Assembly (NCBI RefSeq): GCF_900099935.1
Contig: NZ_FNEK01000014.1
Span: forward strand, 32,138-96,137
Direction of reading: 5' to 3'
DNA from: Aliiruegeria lutimaris
Lineage (GTDB): Bacteria > Pseudomonadota > Alphaproteobacteria > Rhodobacterales > Rhodobacteraceae
Length of the DNA: 64,000 nt
Shown piece by piece: positions 1-8,483 of this stretch (positions are counted from its first letter, which is position 1; every line of letters begins with the position of its first letter). Both the position numbers and the translations under genes were made by a program. The notes under the pieces were generated by a model, which had not been told where the DNA came from, searched no databases, and worked only from the letters and a program-made list of their open reading frames with translations.

Positions 1-107
1 GGACGGAGTCCGAACGGCAGCGTGGAGAGCGCCCCGCCGGCCGCCAGAGCCGACGCAGTGGTAAGGAACTGCCGCCTTGATAGACGGAATGACGTCTGTG
101 TTTTCAT
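1..107 (-). CDS. torA: TMAO reductase TorA, 5' end only (Tat leader)
   Basis: Only the first 35 codons are inside the window; the gene runs off the left edge. The start ATG at 107 follows AGGAGATC at 120-113. The peptide begins MKTQTSFRLSRRQFLTTASA, a twin-arginine leader with the SRRQFL core and a hydrophobic stretch rich in Ala and Gly. The position directly after torD and torC in the same orientation makes it the periplasmic molybdopterin TMAO (or S-/N-oxide) reductase that these two serve. The leader itself proves only Tat export; the TorA identity is inferred from context. An ATG at 112 is discarded because it meets TGA after one codon. Confidence 0.75.
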   Translation of the reverse strand, partial: MKTQTSFRLSRRQFLTTASALAAGGALSTLPFGLR

Positions 108-159
108 GACATGATCTCCTGTTGTGGTAGTGCCGTATCGGACTTCAATTCGTTCGGCG

Positions 160-795
160 TCACGCGGCTGCTTCAGCGTCGCCGGTATCTTCGGCCAGCA
201 ACGTCGTCATGGCCCTCGCGAGGGCTGCATAGAATCCGGTGGTGTCATTCTCGGCGCAGGCTCTGGCGAAGGCCGGCACCCAGCTGCGCAGACGGGCGCG
301 GAGATTGGAAATTGCCAGCTCCGCGTCGATGCCGGTGATCGTGGCGTCAAGCCGCAGGAACTGCTCCAGAAGCGACAGTTCGATCGTCAGGTGATCGGGC
401 GGTTCCACGAAACCCTCGGCCGGTTTCAGGCCGGTGCTTTCCAGAAGAGCGGCCATTTCGGCGACGGGCTCCTGGAACAGCCGGCCCGTTCCGCGATAGG
501 CGGATTCGAACGGTGGGGCGCCCTTCCCGCCGGCGACGCCGAGAAACAGCAGGAAATAGGCCCGGTTGAGCTTTGCCTGCGCCTCCGCGTCGGTGGGCGG
601 TTCGAGCAGCGCCGACAGGGCCTGCGCAAGGTCGTCGCGAAACCTCGCGTCTTTCTCCAGGAAGGACAGGGCGGACAGGGACTGCTCCCGTCGCAACGCG
701 GCGATATCCTCCAGTTCGAGCGGAGCTCCGAAAAACACCGCAAAATCCCTGAAAAGATCGGCTTCGAGTGTTTCGTTGCTGTCGTCTCTCATCAT
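160..795 (-). CDS. torD: TorD-family molybdoenzyme chaperone
   Basis: A 211-residue cytoplasmic all-helical protein of the TorD/DmsD chaperone family. This family binds the Tat leader and the apo-form of TorA-type reductases until the molybdenum cofactor is inserted. It shows the family arrangement of an acidic N-terminus, a central LNRAYFLLFLGVAGGKGAPP segment and a helical C-terminus. The closest variant of the usual family signature is the ESAYRGTGRLFQEPVAEM stretch near residue 105. It has no signal peptide. The start at 795 has GAGAGGAACG upstream; a second Met codon follows immediately. It lies between torC and torA with short spacers, so the three form a torC-torD-torA unit. Confidence 0.9.
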   Translation of the reverse strand: MMRDDSNETLEADLFRDFAVFFGAPLELEDIAALRREQSLSALSFLEKDARFRDDLAQALSALLEPPTDAEAQAKLNRAYFLLFLGVAGGKGAPPFESAYRGTGRLFQEPVAEMAALLESTGLKPAEGFVEPPDHLTIELSLLEQFLRLDATITGIDAELAISNLRARLRSWVPAFARACAENDTTGFYAALARAMTTLLAEDTGDAEAAA

Positions 796-820
796 GATCG
801 TTCCTCTCAGGCGTGCAGGG

Positions 821-1990
821 TTAGGAATGTTCCTCCCCGTCCGGCACGTTGTATTGAAGGTAGGATTTCAGGAAGTAGACCTCGGCCGCGTCGGGACTGG
901 TGTTGTTCTTCATCCCGTCGACGATCCCGATCCACTGGGTGGCCGTGAAGTGACCGAGCGGTGTCAGGCTGTGGCAGCCGCCACAGGCCGCCTTGTACAT
1001 TTGCTCGCCATAGGCCCAGAGTGCCGCCTCGTCGGAGACGAGGTTCGCAAGCGCTCCCCATGCCTCGAAGGTGACTTCCTTCCAGGTCTGGCCGGTATCC
1101 GTGTCCACCATGGTTTCGCCAAATTGTGCGGTCTGTGCGAATTCCGCGTTCACGGCGGCCTCGATGATGCGTTCGCCCTGGCGCGCGACGATCAGGCGTT
1201 CGGCGCCTTCACGCTGCCAGCCCTCCATGCGGACCTTCGCTAAATCGCCGTCCCTCTCCAGGACGGTCACACGGGTGCCCGGCAGGATGCGTCCATCCTC
1301 CTTCTCATGGGCCTGTGCCTTTTCATTGCCGGACCAGATGCCGTCGAGTCCGAGCGCGAACAGCACGTCACCCTCATTCGCCTCGATTGCGGGGCTGGCC
1401 TGCAATGCCGCGAATTTTTCCCGGAACCCGCTCGACATGTCGGGCATCTTGTGTGCGATGCCCTTGTGGCAGTCGATGCAGGTATCGCCATTGGCAAAGC
1501 CCTCCTGCATCCGCTTTGCGGCATCCGCCGACTGCAATTCGACATTCATGGCGTGCTGCTGATGACAGCTGCGGCATTCGCGGGAGTCGGTCTTCTCCAT
1601 GTAGGTCCAGACCCGCTCGGCCATCTCCAGCCTGTGGGCCTCGAATTTCTCCGGCGTGTCGATGATCCCTTTCCAGGAACTGTAGAGCTCACCCAGGGCC
1701 TGGTAGTGGTCGACGAGACTTGGGACGAGAGGTTCGGGAACGTGGCAATCCGCGCAGCTTGCCTGCACGCCCGAGGCGTTGGAGTAGTGCGGGCTCTGCT
1801 GGTATTCAACGTAGACGGTATCGCGCAGCTCGTGGCACGAGATACAGAATTCGGTGCTGGTGGTGGCTTCCATCGCCGTGTGGAGTCCACCCAGAAACAG
1901 CATGCCGATTACGATGCCTGCCGTGCCTGCGATACCGATGGCAACCGGTGTCGTCAGCCACCGGAAGACCGGAGCGATAGGGTTCTTCAT
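821..1990 (-). CDS. torC: Pentaheme c-type cytochrome TorC
   Basis: A 389-residue membrane-anchored multiheme cytochrome of the NapC/NirT-TorC family, which passes quinol electrons to periplasmic TorA. It has one uncleaved N-terminal membrane helix at about residues 15-37. Four NapC-like heme motifs follow: CISCH at 49, CADCH at 79, CRSCH at 139 and CIDCH at 171. A fifth motif, CGGCH, lies in the C-terminal domain near residue 344, as is diagnostic for TorC rather than tetraheme NapC. Length matches the family (about 390). It is the first gene of the minus-strand torCDA unit. The ribosome-binding site is weak. The divergent torR starts 129 bp away. Confidence 0.95.
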   Translation of the reverse strand: MKNPIAPVFRWLTTPVAIGIAGTAGIVIGMLFLGGLHTAMEATTSTEFCISCHELRDTVYVEYQQSPHYSNASGVQASCADCHVPEPLVPSLVDHYQALGELYSSWKGIIDTPEKFEAHRLEMAERVWTYMEKTDSRECRSCHQQHAMNVELQSADAAKRMQEGFANGDTCIDCHKGIAHKMPDMSSGFREKFAALQASPAIEANEGDVLFALGLDGIWSGNEKAQAHEKEDGRILPGTRVTVLERDGDLAKVRMEGWQREGAERLIVARQGERIIEAAVNAEFAQTAQFGETMVDTDTGQTWKEVTFEAWGALANLVSDEAALWAYGEQMYKAACGGCHSLTPLGHFTATQWIGIVDGMKNNTSPDAAEVYFLKSYLQYNVPDGEEHS

Positions 1991-2072
1991 TGTTGGTCCG
2001 GGGACAGTCTGTTATTTCGTTGGGAGCGACTTGTCCGGGCAATCTAGACGCGGGATGTAAAGTCAAATGGCG

Positions 2073-2108
2073 GCAATTGTGAACGAACCCACTGCAATTG
2101 TTAATGAA
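2073..2108. promoter_or_regulatory. Tandem 15-bp direct repeat, candidate TorR operator
   Basis: GCAATTGTGAACGAA (2073-2087) and GCAATTGTTAATGAA (2094-2108) match at 13 of 15 positions. They start 21 bp apart, which is two helical turns and places both on one face of the DNA. They lie in the divergent torC/torR intergenic region, immediately before torR. OmpR-type regulators such as TorR bind direct repeats, so this is the natural operator candidate. The sequence is not the E. coli tor box; the assignment is inferred from position and architecture. Confidence 0.6.
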
Positions 2109-2119
2109 ATGAGACGAGC

Positions 2120-2857
2120 ATGAGCATGAGGTGGAGAATTCCCGGGAAATCCCCCAAGGGTATCCGCATTGCCGTTGTCGATGACGAACCGATCATCCGC
2201 GAGACACTTGGCGCGTATCTGCGCAACGAGGGGATCCAGGTTTTCGACGCGGAGAGCGTGGACACGCTCGTGCGCCTTCTGGATCGGCAGACGTTCGACC
2301 TTATCCTTCTCGACATCCGCCTTCCGGACGGGGACGGCCTCATCCTGATGCAGCAGATCCACGCCGAGACGGATGTGCCCGTGATCCTGGTCACCAGCAA
2401 ATCCGAGGAAGTCGATCGCGTCATGGGGCTCGAACTCGGCGCGGACGACTACATCACCAAGCCGTTCTCGCCGCGGGAGCTCCTTGCACGCGTAAACACC
2501 GTGCTGCGCCCGACAGCCAATATCCCGGGCGGGCGAGAACCGACCGGCGCGCGCCGTTTTGCGGGCTGGTCGCTGGATGTCGGTGACCGCCGGCTGACCT
2601 CGCCCGATGGCGATCCCGTCCGCCTGACCCATGCCGAATTCGACCTGCTCGCGGCGCTGGTCTGCCATCCGGGCCGGGTCATGAGCCGCGACGAACTCAT
2701 CGGTGCGATCGGCGGGCACGAGTGGAATCCGAACGACCGGACGATCGACGTGATCGTGAGCCGCATCCGGCGCAAGATAGAACCCGACCCAAGCAAGCCG
2801 AGCATGATACAGACCGAGTACGGTATCGGCTATGTCTTTGCCGAACCGGTCACGTAA
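2120..2857 (+). CDS. torR: OmpR-family response regulator TorR
   Basis: A 245-residue two-domain response regulator. The receiver domain covers residues 15-130, with the acidic pair D21-D22 and the phosphoacceptor Asp at about residue 65 in LILLDIRLPDGDG. It also has the conserved Thr/Lys of the VTS and KPF segments. A winged-helix DNA-binding domain follows at about 145-240 (RLTHAEFDLLAALVCHPG and the DVIVSRIRRKIE recognition region). It lies divergent to torCDA and convergent to torS, the standard arrangement for a TMAO-responsive system. Expected role: activate torCDA when phosphorylated by TorS. The tandem repeat just upstream suggests it also controls its own expression. Confidence 0.93.
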   Translation: MSMRWRIPGKSPKGIRIAVVDDEPIIRETLGAYLRNEGIQVFDAESVDTLVRLLDRQTFDLILLDIRLPDGDGLILMQQIHAETDVPVILVTSKSEEVDRVMGLELGADDYITKPFSPRELLARVNTVLRPTANIPGGREPTGARRFAGWSLDVGDRRLTSPDGDPVRLTHAEFDLLAALVCHPGRVMSRDELIGAIGGHEWNPNDRTIDVIVSRIRRKIEPDPSKPSMIQTEYGIGYVFAEPVT

Positions 2858-2870
2858 TCCGCGCCGTCAG

Positions 2871-5495
2871 CTAAGGTGCCCGGTCCAGCAGGGCCAGCTC
2901 CCGGGAGGCGCGCAGTTCGAAGGCCTCCAGTTCCGTTACGAAATTCTCCGCCATGTCTTCGATGATGCGGTGCACGCTCTGGGTATCCCTTGCATTTGCG
3001 GACGTTTCCAGTCGCGAAAACCACTCCGAAATCCGGTTCGCGCCCACGTGCCGGGAAGCCCGCTTCATCCGGTGTGCAATCTCGGCAAGGCCGCAGAAAT
3101 CGCACGCGGCCCCGGCCCGCAGCAGGCTCGCATAAGCGGTGGGCGCCTCCGAATTGTAGAGCTCGAGCACTTTGCGCGCTCCCTCGACCCCCAGATCGCG
3201 CGCCTGTTCCGAAAGCGCCCCCAGTGTCCGCAGCACCGACGCATGCTCCGGTTGCCGCGGCAGCGCTCCGATCGCCATTGCGATGGTCCGTTCGAGATCT
3301 TCTCTGGAATAGGGCTTGGCAAGGAAGCCGTCGAACGGGTTGCCCTGGTTTTCGGACGCGCCCCCCGCCGTGACGGCCACGACCGGGACCATGGCGCGCG
3401 TCTCGTGAGCGCATCCTCGGATACGTCGGGTTGCCTCGGTGCCGTCCAGCTGTGGCATCGCAAGGTCCATGAGCACGACTTCGAAATCTGCGGCGCCTGC
3501 GCGCTCAACCGCCTCGAATCCGGCTGTCACCACCTCGACACGGTGCCCTGCCCGCACCAGCATCGTCCGGACGATCAGGGCGTTGACGGAATTGTCCTCG
3601 GCGACGAGGACGTCCAACCGCGGCAGCGTGAACGTCTCTGTCTCCCGGCAAGCGGCCTCGACCGAGGTCTCCTCGAGGAAAAACGGGATGCAGAAGGTGA
3701 ATGTCGTTCCCCGCCCCGCACCCGGACTCGCGATATCGATCTCGCCGCCCAGCAGATCGAGAAATCCCTTGCAGATCGCCAGCCCCAGCCCGGAGCCGCC
3801 GAACCGGCGCGACACGCTGCAATCGGCCTGAGAAAACGGTTGAAAAAGCGCCTCCCATTCCGGCTTGTCGATGCCGATCCCCGTGTCGCGGACGGTGAAA
3901 CCGACCCAGACCTGTCCCGCCTCGGACGGTCTGTCCAACCGGTGGACATGCAGATCGACGCTTCCCTCCGGAGTGAACTTGATGGCGTTGCCCAGAAGGT
4001 TGAACAGGATCTCGCCGAGCTTGCGGGGATCGCCGACAAGCTGGTCAGGCACATTCGGATCGATCGCGCAGCGATACTCCAGGCCCTTTTGTGAAGCGGA
4101 GGGCGCAACGGTCGCTTCAACCGTGGCAATCCTCTCGGAAAGCGAAAACGGGATCCGTTCGACGGAAACCCGTCGCCGCTCGATCCGGGTGTAGTCCAGC
4201 ACGTCGTCGAGAAGCTCCCGCAGCAGCTGGCAGGAGCCTTTCAGCACATCCAGCCATTTGCGTTGTTCGCCGCGCGACTGGCTCTCCTCCAGCAGTTGCA
4301 CGGCGCCCAGGACCCCGTTGAGCGGCGTTCGGATTTCGTGGCTCATCGTCGCCATGAACTCCGACTTGGCCCGGTTCACCTTGCCGGAATGTTCGATCAA
4401 CGCATCGCGCATGTCGTCGATCTGCCGATTGAGGCGAAGTCCCTCCAGTTCGCGGCACCTGAGCGCCTCCAGGGCGGCGGCGATGGCTCCCGGCTCGTCG
4501 TTTCGCAGTGGGACGGGAACGGGCCTCTCCAACTCCCCCCGGTTAAGCCGTTCCACGGTGGCCTTGAGCGATTGCAGCGGTAGCGAGAGCCGACGACGGA
4601 CGAAACGGAGCGAACTCACGCCGAAAGCCACGGCGATCAACAGCGCGAGAATGGAGGCAGCCCCGACAAGTGCGGCGTGCCGCTTGCGGGCTTCCGCCCT
4701 GTCGACGATGAGATCGAGGCTGTGATTGCCGATGCCAAGGATGGAGTCATAAGCGGAAACGCAGTTTTCGAACCAGCCAACAGTGTCATAGGCGGAGCGT
4801 CCGGAGTTCGAGAGGCCCAGCAGCACTTCGTCCATGACCGCCTGTGCCCGCGCGGTTTCCCTGCGGCCCTGCGCAACGGCGTCGGTGATCCACGCACTGT
4901 CGGGAAGAACGCCCGCGGCCCAGTCCATGCGGTTCCAGAGTTCGCTATAGGCGCCCACGTCTGCCCGCCAGCGCCAGACCTGCTGTCTCGTCAGCGGAAT
5001 GTCGGTCTGCACGGACTGCCTGAACCGGGAGCATTGTCGCGCATACCGGTCGCGGACCGCATAGGACAGCTCGCGCACGGAGAGCAAGGCGCCGAGTTCC
5101 GGGTCGACGGCATGAAGTTGCGCCCCGATCACCGAGCTGGCTCCCCGCGCCGCCTCGGCAAGCTCGTAGATCGCCTGCCGCCACGGTTCAATCCGTTCGA
5201 CATCGCGCTGCGCGCGCGGCCGGGCAGCCTCTTCGAAGAGCAGTTTCGTGTTGATGGACACTCTCTGCGCGGCCTCGATGAACGTATCGGTCGCAGCGTC
5301 GATTTCCGGCAGTCCAGAGGTTTCAAGCTCTTGCAGGGTGCGTTTATGCAGTTCTTCGGTCAGTGCGACCGTTTTTTGGATCGCTTGCTGCGGATCGTCC
5401 TGCGTGAGAAGCGCCACGCCAACCGTACCGATGCCGACCCGAATGTGCGCGGCGGTGCTGAACAGGTTGCGATCGAGCGCGGCGATCTTCGGCAT
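2871..5495 (-). CDS. torS: Hybrid sensor kinase TorS, as annotated lacking first TM helix
   Basis: An 874-codon hybrid histidine kinase. Domains in order: a helical periplasmic sensor region (residues 1-265), a membrane helix at about 274-296, a HAMP linker, HisKA with the phosphoacceptor His386 in MSHEIRTPLNG, an HATPase with N, G1 and G2 boxes (NLLGNAIKFT, DTGIGI, GSGLGLAI), and a receiver with Asp in VVLMDLAMPQLDG. A C-terminal HPt with AHRMKRASRHVGA completes the TorS layout. No good ribosome-binding site precedes the ATG at 5495, and the usual N-terminal membrane helix is absent. A 34-codon reading frame ending 19 bp upstream encodes exactly such a helix in another frame. As read, only one TM helix remains, so the sensor region could not be placed in the periplasm. 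Confidence 0.88.
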   Translation of the reverse strand: MPKIAALDRNLFSTAAHIRVGIGTVGVALLTQDDPQQAIQKTVALTEELHKRTLQELETSGLPEIDAATDTFIEAAQRVSINTKLLFEEAARPRAQRDVERIEPWRQAIYELAEAARGASSVIGAQLHAVDPELGALLSVRELSYAVRDRYARQCSRFRQSVQTDIPLTRQQVWRWRADVGAYSELWNRMDWAAGVLPDSAWITDAVAQGRRETARAQAVMDEVLLGLSNSGRSAYDTVGWFENCVSAYDSILGIGNHSLDLIVDRAEARKRHAALVGAASILALLIAVAFGVSSLRFVRRRLSLPLQSLKATVERLNRGELERPVPVPLRNDEPGAIAAALEALRCRELEGLRLNRQIDDMRDALIEHSGKVNRAKSEFMATMSHEIRTPLNGVLGAVQLLEESQSRGEQRKWLDVLKGSCQLLRELLDDVLDYTRIERRRVSVERIPFSLSERIATVEATVAPSASQKGLEYRCAIDPNVPDQLVGDPRKLGEILFNLLGNAIKFTPEGSVDLHVHRLDRPSEAGQVWVGFTVRDTGIGIDKPEWEALFQPFSQADCSVSRRFGGSGLGLAICKGFLDLLGGEIDIASPGAGRGTTFTFCIPFFLEETSVEAACRETETFTLPRLDVLVAEDNSVNALIVRTMLVRAGHRVEVVTAGFEAVERAGAADFEVVLMDLAMPQLDGTEATRRIRGCAHETRAMVPVVAVTAGGASENQGNPFDGFLAKPYSREDLERTIAMAIGALPRQPEHASVLRTLGALSEQARDLGVEGARKVLELYNSEAPTAYASLLRAGAACDFCGLAEIAHRMKRASRHVGANRISEWFSRLETSANARDTQSVHRIIEDMAENFVTELEAFELRASRELALLDRAP

Positions 5496-5514
5496 GCGCG
5501 TCGCTTCGACCGTG

Positions 5515-5619
5515 TTATGCTAGGAAAAAACCGGCGGTAACCAACGCGCCAAGGACGATGATTGCGACGGCGATCCAGTGAAACAGAAGGACAGTACGGG
5601 AGACCGAACTCGATGACAT
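5515..5619 (-). pseudogene. 34-codon ORF, probably the detached N-terminal TM helix of TorS
   Basis: ATG at 5619 has GGAGGAACC upstream (about 5633-5625). It encodes 34 residues starting MSSSSVSRTVLLFHWIAVAI: a short hydrophilic head, then about 22 hydrophobic residues, ending FFLA and TAA. It has the size and polarity of a sensor-kinase first membrane helix. The torS frame is open from codon AAC at 5516 onward (NTVEATR before MPKIAAL). Skipping one base at the TAA would therefore join the two into a kinase of about 915 residues with two TM helices. It may be a true frameshift mutation, a +1 programmed shift or a base-call error. A free-standing microprotein is possible but less economical. 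Confidence 0.6.
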
Positions 5620-5922
5620 CTTTGGTTCCTCCGAGCGCAGCGCGTTCATGGCCGCGACACGGATACGTCGTTTTCAGGAGCCGGATCGAGAACGTATAAG
5701 GACGCAGGGACGCGGACATGTCGCGCTACCGTCGGGCGGGCGATGCCCCCGGCGGGTCCGGAAACACCTCAAGGCTTCGTCTTTCGTCCTTCCGGGCCGC
5801 GACGCCGACGCCCTGCCCCGCGCGGGCGGCATCGCTCCGTTGCCGCCTTCTCGCAAAAGCGCACGCAGGACCGCCCCGTCAGAACGGACGGCGAGCGGCT
5901 CCGACCTGAAATTGTCGAACAA
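5620..5922. other. Intergenic stretch with no gene seen
   Basis: About 300 bp between the torS leader and the phosphoribosyltransferase stop. Reading frames exist on both strands, but their translations are Arg/Pro/Ser-rich with no family resemblance or good ribosome-binding site. The first 20-40 bp should hold the torS promoter. No clear terminator hairpin was found. Confidence 0.5.
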
Positions 5923-6585
5923 TCAGCTACTCTCTCTCAGATACGCTACGACCTCGGCATCGCTGACCTGATCGAACCGCTGATAATGTGCCCCAACCGA
6001 CCAGAACGGGCTCGGCGTCTCAAGGCAGATCACCAGACCGACACGCGTCCGTAGGTCTGCCACCGTGTCGGCCGGCGCCACGGGAACGGCCAGCAATACC
6101 CGGCGCGCCCGCCTCTGTGCCAGGCCTTTCAAGGCGGCGCGCACCGTTGCGCCCGTGGCGATGCCGTCATCCACGACGATGGCATCGCGGCCCTCCACCG
6201 AAACCGGCGACCGCCCGGGCAGGTAGATTTGCCGCCGCCTCTCGAGCTCGGCCAATTCCCTGTCCCTGATCGGGATCAGGTCCTCCCGGGTCATGCCGGC
6301 CATGCGCAAGACCTCCGGGTTGACGACCATCTGCGGATCATGGCCATCGACCACGGCGCCAACGGCCAACTCGGCCTGGCCCGGCATCCCGAGCTTGCGG
6401 ACCATCAGCAGGTCCAGCGGCGCGCTGCAAATCCGCGCGACTTCCGCGCCGATGGGAACGCCGCCACGCGGAAGCGCCAGAACAACCGGATCCGGCTCCC
6501 CCGGAAGCTTGCGAAGCGCCTCGCGAACCGCCTCGCCAAGCGCGCGGCCCGCTTCGGTGCGATCCCGAAAAAGCGCGGATCTCAT
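5923..6585 (-). CDS. Phosphoribosyltransferase-domain protein
   Basis: A protein of about 220 residues with a type I phosphoribosyltransferase fold. The PRPP-binding signature is AIVVDDGIATGATVRAALK (about residues 135-153), preceded by the ALPRGGVPIGAEVA loop near residue 45. It belongs to the stand-alone group that resembles predicted PRTases often fused to dienelactone hydrolases. The substrate base is not known. The start at 6585 (MRSALFRDRT) is preferred because AGGA stands 8 bp upstream; the ATG at 6594 has AGG directly abutting it. The host-attachment-like gene lies upstream on the same strand, 35-40 bp away, and is probably co-transcribed. Confidence 0.85.
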   Translation of the reverse strand: MRSALFRDRTEAGRALGEAVREALRKLPGEPDPVVLALPRGGVPIGAEVARICSAPLDLLMVRKLGMPGQAELAVGAVVDGHDPQMVVNPEVLRMAGMTREDLIPIRDRELAELERRRQIYLPGRSPVSVEGRDAIVVDDGIATGATVRAALKGLAQRRARRVLLAVPVAPADTVADLRTRVGLVICLETPSPFWSVGAHYQRFDQVSDAEVVAYLRESS

Positions 6586-6619
6586 TTCATGCATCCTGGT
6601 GGCAATTGGGTCGGATGGC

Positions 6620-7093
6620 CTACCATGCCTCGACCAGGTGTTCGGCGATCTTGTCGATTGGCTGCCCGGTCAGGGTCTTGGGAACCTCCGCCAGCACGCT
6701 ATCCCGCAGCTTCGGCACCATGGCCTCGCGCAGGGCACCCAGCATCCGGGACGGCGCCGCAACCACCAACCCTTCGCTTCCATCGGCCGCGAACAGCCTT
6801 GCGCATTCGCCGGCGATCTTGGTAGCAAACGCCTCCTCGTCCAGGCGTGCGAAATCCGGCTGTTCCATCGCGCTTTTCGGACCTCGCGGGCCGGCGGCGC
6901 CATGGCTGTCGGGCCGCCTGCCAGGCGGATTTCCCTTCAGGTCCCGCTCCTCACCGGTCGCATCGGCCTCTATGGTCTTGAGAAGCTTGAGCGATGGATG
7001 AATGGCCGTCCCGCTATTTTGAAGAAACAGCGCCTTTCGGGCGTCACACACAATGATCGTTGCGCTTTTGGGTAAGCGTTGCAGACTCGGCAT
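6620..7093 (-). CDS. Host attachment protein-like (bacterial eRF1-like family)
   Basis: A 157-residue protein of the family annotated as 'required for attachment to host cells'. It has the N-terminal ATIIVCDARKALFLQNSG strand, a central charged ERDLKGNPPGRRPDS segment and a C-terminal VVAAPSRMLGALREAMVP motif. These are the hallmarks of the group now considered a bacterial branch of the archaeo-eukaryotic release-factor fold. The biochemical role is unproven, and the attachment name comes from one plant-associated homologue. It has no signal peptide. The start at 7093 has a strong GGGGGAGGCGG upstream. It is followed at close range by the phosphoribosyltransferase gene. Confidence 0.8.
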   Translation of the reverse strand: MPSLQRLPKSATIIVCDARKALFLQNSGTAIHPSLKLLKTIEADATGEERDLKGNPPGRRPDSHGAAGPRGPKSAMEQPDFARLDEEAFATKIAGECARLFAADGSEGLVVAAPSRMLGALREAMVPKLRDSVLAEVPKTLTGQPIDKIAEHLVEAW

Positions 7094-7185
7094 TATCCGC
7101 CTCCCCCTGTCTTACATCGCGTTTCCGTGGCTTGATTATACCACCAATACATTCCTTTCGCCAATGAGTTGGCGATGTCCGGGCT

Positions 7186-8169
7186 TCATGGAAGCAGGAC
7201 GGCAGCTCCGGTCAATTGACCGCGGCGAAGCCGGTCGAGCGCGATGTTGGCCTCTCCCAGGGGAAAGGTCTCGACCTCGCAGCGAACACCCGCTTGCCGG
7301 GCGAGCGCGAGGAATTCCTCGCCATCGGCCCGCGTGAGGTTGGCCACCGAGCGGACCTGTCGCTCGCCCCAGAGGATCTCGTAGGGGAATGAGGGGATGT
7401 CGCTCATGTGGATCCCGCCACAGACGACAATCCCGCCCTTGCGAATGCCCCGCAGCGCGGCCGGCACAAGCGCGCCCACCGGTGCGAAGATGATCGCGGC
7501 GTCGAGCTCTTCGGGGGGCATCTCGGTCGAGTCCCCGGCCCAACAGGCTCCGAGCCGGCGCGCGAAGTCCTGCGCTGCCGTGTCGCCGGGGCGCGTGAAA
7601 GCAAAGAGCCGGCGTCCCTGCCACAGCGCGACCTGCGCCATGATATGCGCCGCGGCTCCGAAGCCGTAGATTCCGAGCGTTGCGGCATCCCCGGACATTT
7701 TCAGCGACCGATAGCCGATCAGCCCGGCACAGAGCAGCGGGGCCAGTTCCGCGTCGCTGCCCTCCGCGGGAAGCGGGAATGTGAAGCGCGCATCGGCCAC
7801 GCAGGCCTCGGCATAGCCTCCATCGATCGTGTAGCCGGTGAAACCCGGCGCGTCGCAGAGGTTCTCGGCATGCTCCCGGCAGTAGCGGCAGCAGCCGCAG
7901 GCATGGCCGAGCCACGGCACGCCGACGCGCTGGCCCTGCTTCAGAGTGCTCACTCCGTCGCCAATCGCTCTCACCCGTCCGACGATCTCGTGGCCCGGAA
8001 CGAGCGGCAATTTGGGTTTGGTCAGATCGCCGTCAACGACATGCAGGTCCGTACGGCAAACGCCGCAGGCCGTTATTTCGATAAGGACCTGCCCCGGACC
8101 GGGCCGGGGAAGTGGCAGATCGGACAGGACGAGCGGTTCGCCCTGCCGCTCCAGTACCATCGCGCGCAT
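7186..8169 (-). CDS. Zinc-dependent alcohol dehydrogenase
   Basis: A 327-residue medium-chain dehydrogenase/reductase. The catalytic-zinc residues are in ACGVCRTDLH and PGHEIVG. The structural-zinc lobe is CGCCRYCREHAENLC, and a degenerate Rossmann GIYGFGAAAH follows. It resembles the AdhA-like group that oxidises small primary alcohols with NAD(P)+. The start at 8169 (MRAMVLERQG) has TGGAGGGC six bases upstream. The frame is open 38 codons further, but that extension is unrelated to the family and lacks a ribosome-binding site. It is transcribed away from bhcA across a 314-bp gap, so it could share regulation with that locus. Likely cytoplasmic; substrate unknown. Confidence 0.9.
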   Translation of the reverse strand: MRAMVLERQGEPLVLSDLPLPRPGPGQVLIEITACGVCRTDLHVVDGDLTKPKLPLVPGHEIVGRVRAIGDGVSTLKQGQRVGVPWLGHACGCCRYCREHAENLCDAPGFTGYTIDGGYAEACVADARFTFPLPAEGSDAELAPLLCAGLIGYRSLKMSGDAATLGIYGFGAAAHIMAQVALWQGRRLFAFTRPGDTAAQDFARRLGACWAGDSTEMPPEELDAAIIFAPVGALVPAALRGIRKGGIVVCGGIHMSDIPSFPYEILWGERQVRSVANLTRADGEEFLALARQAGVRCEVETFPLGEANIALDRLRRGQLTGAAVLLP

Positions 8170-8288
8170 GACTGCCCTCCATCCGTTCGGTTCCACCGGC
8201 CCCTGAAGGGTGACCCGCCGCTTTTTGCAGGTCCATGATCCATTCTGCCACGCCCCGTGATCACTCGCCGGACCCGGTGCCAACCTGA

Positions 8289-8305
8289 GTTCTCAATTCG
8301 AGAAT
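8289..8305. promoter_or_regulatory. Inverted repeat upstream of bhcA, candidate LysR box
   Basis: GTTCTCAATTCGAGAAT contains the arms TTCTC and GAGAA about an AATTC centre, a T-N11-A style site. It matches the palindrome upstream of the lysR gene (12616-12632) at 14 of 17 positions. It lies in the 314-bp gap between the alcohol dehydrogenase and bhcA, about 180 bp before the bhcA start. The remainder of this gap shows no gene. Binding by the locus LysR is an inference from the shared motif. Confidence 0.6.
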
Positions 8306-8483
8306 GCGCCATTGCCAATTTTGACATGGATGACAATGCGCGCGCCCGTTAGGCTGCCCGAAACAACCGCCGAAAGATCACGCCAGACATGCTTGCCGTT
8401 CTTCTGCCTTGCGGTTGCGAATTTCTGACGGACGGCGAACGCAATCGCCGAGGCGGCGCGCCATGCCACTTCCAGGAGCCCCA

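Noticed and set aside
124..948. Plus-strand frame of 274 codons over torD
   Set aside because: Antisense shadow; torD on the minus strand has family similarity, a ribosome-binding site and operon context.
5674..5922. Minus-strand 82-codon frame following the phosphoribosyltransferase
   Set aside because: It begins at a TTG overlapping the end of the previous gene without a ribosome-binding site, and its Arg/Pro-rich product resembles nothing.
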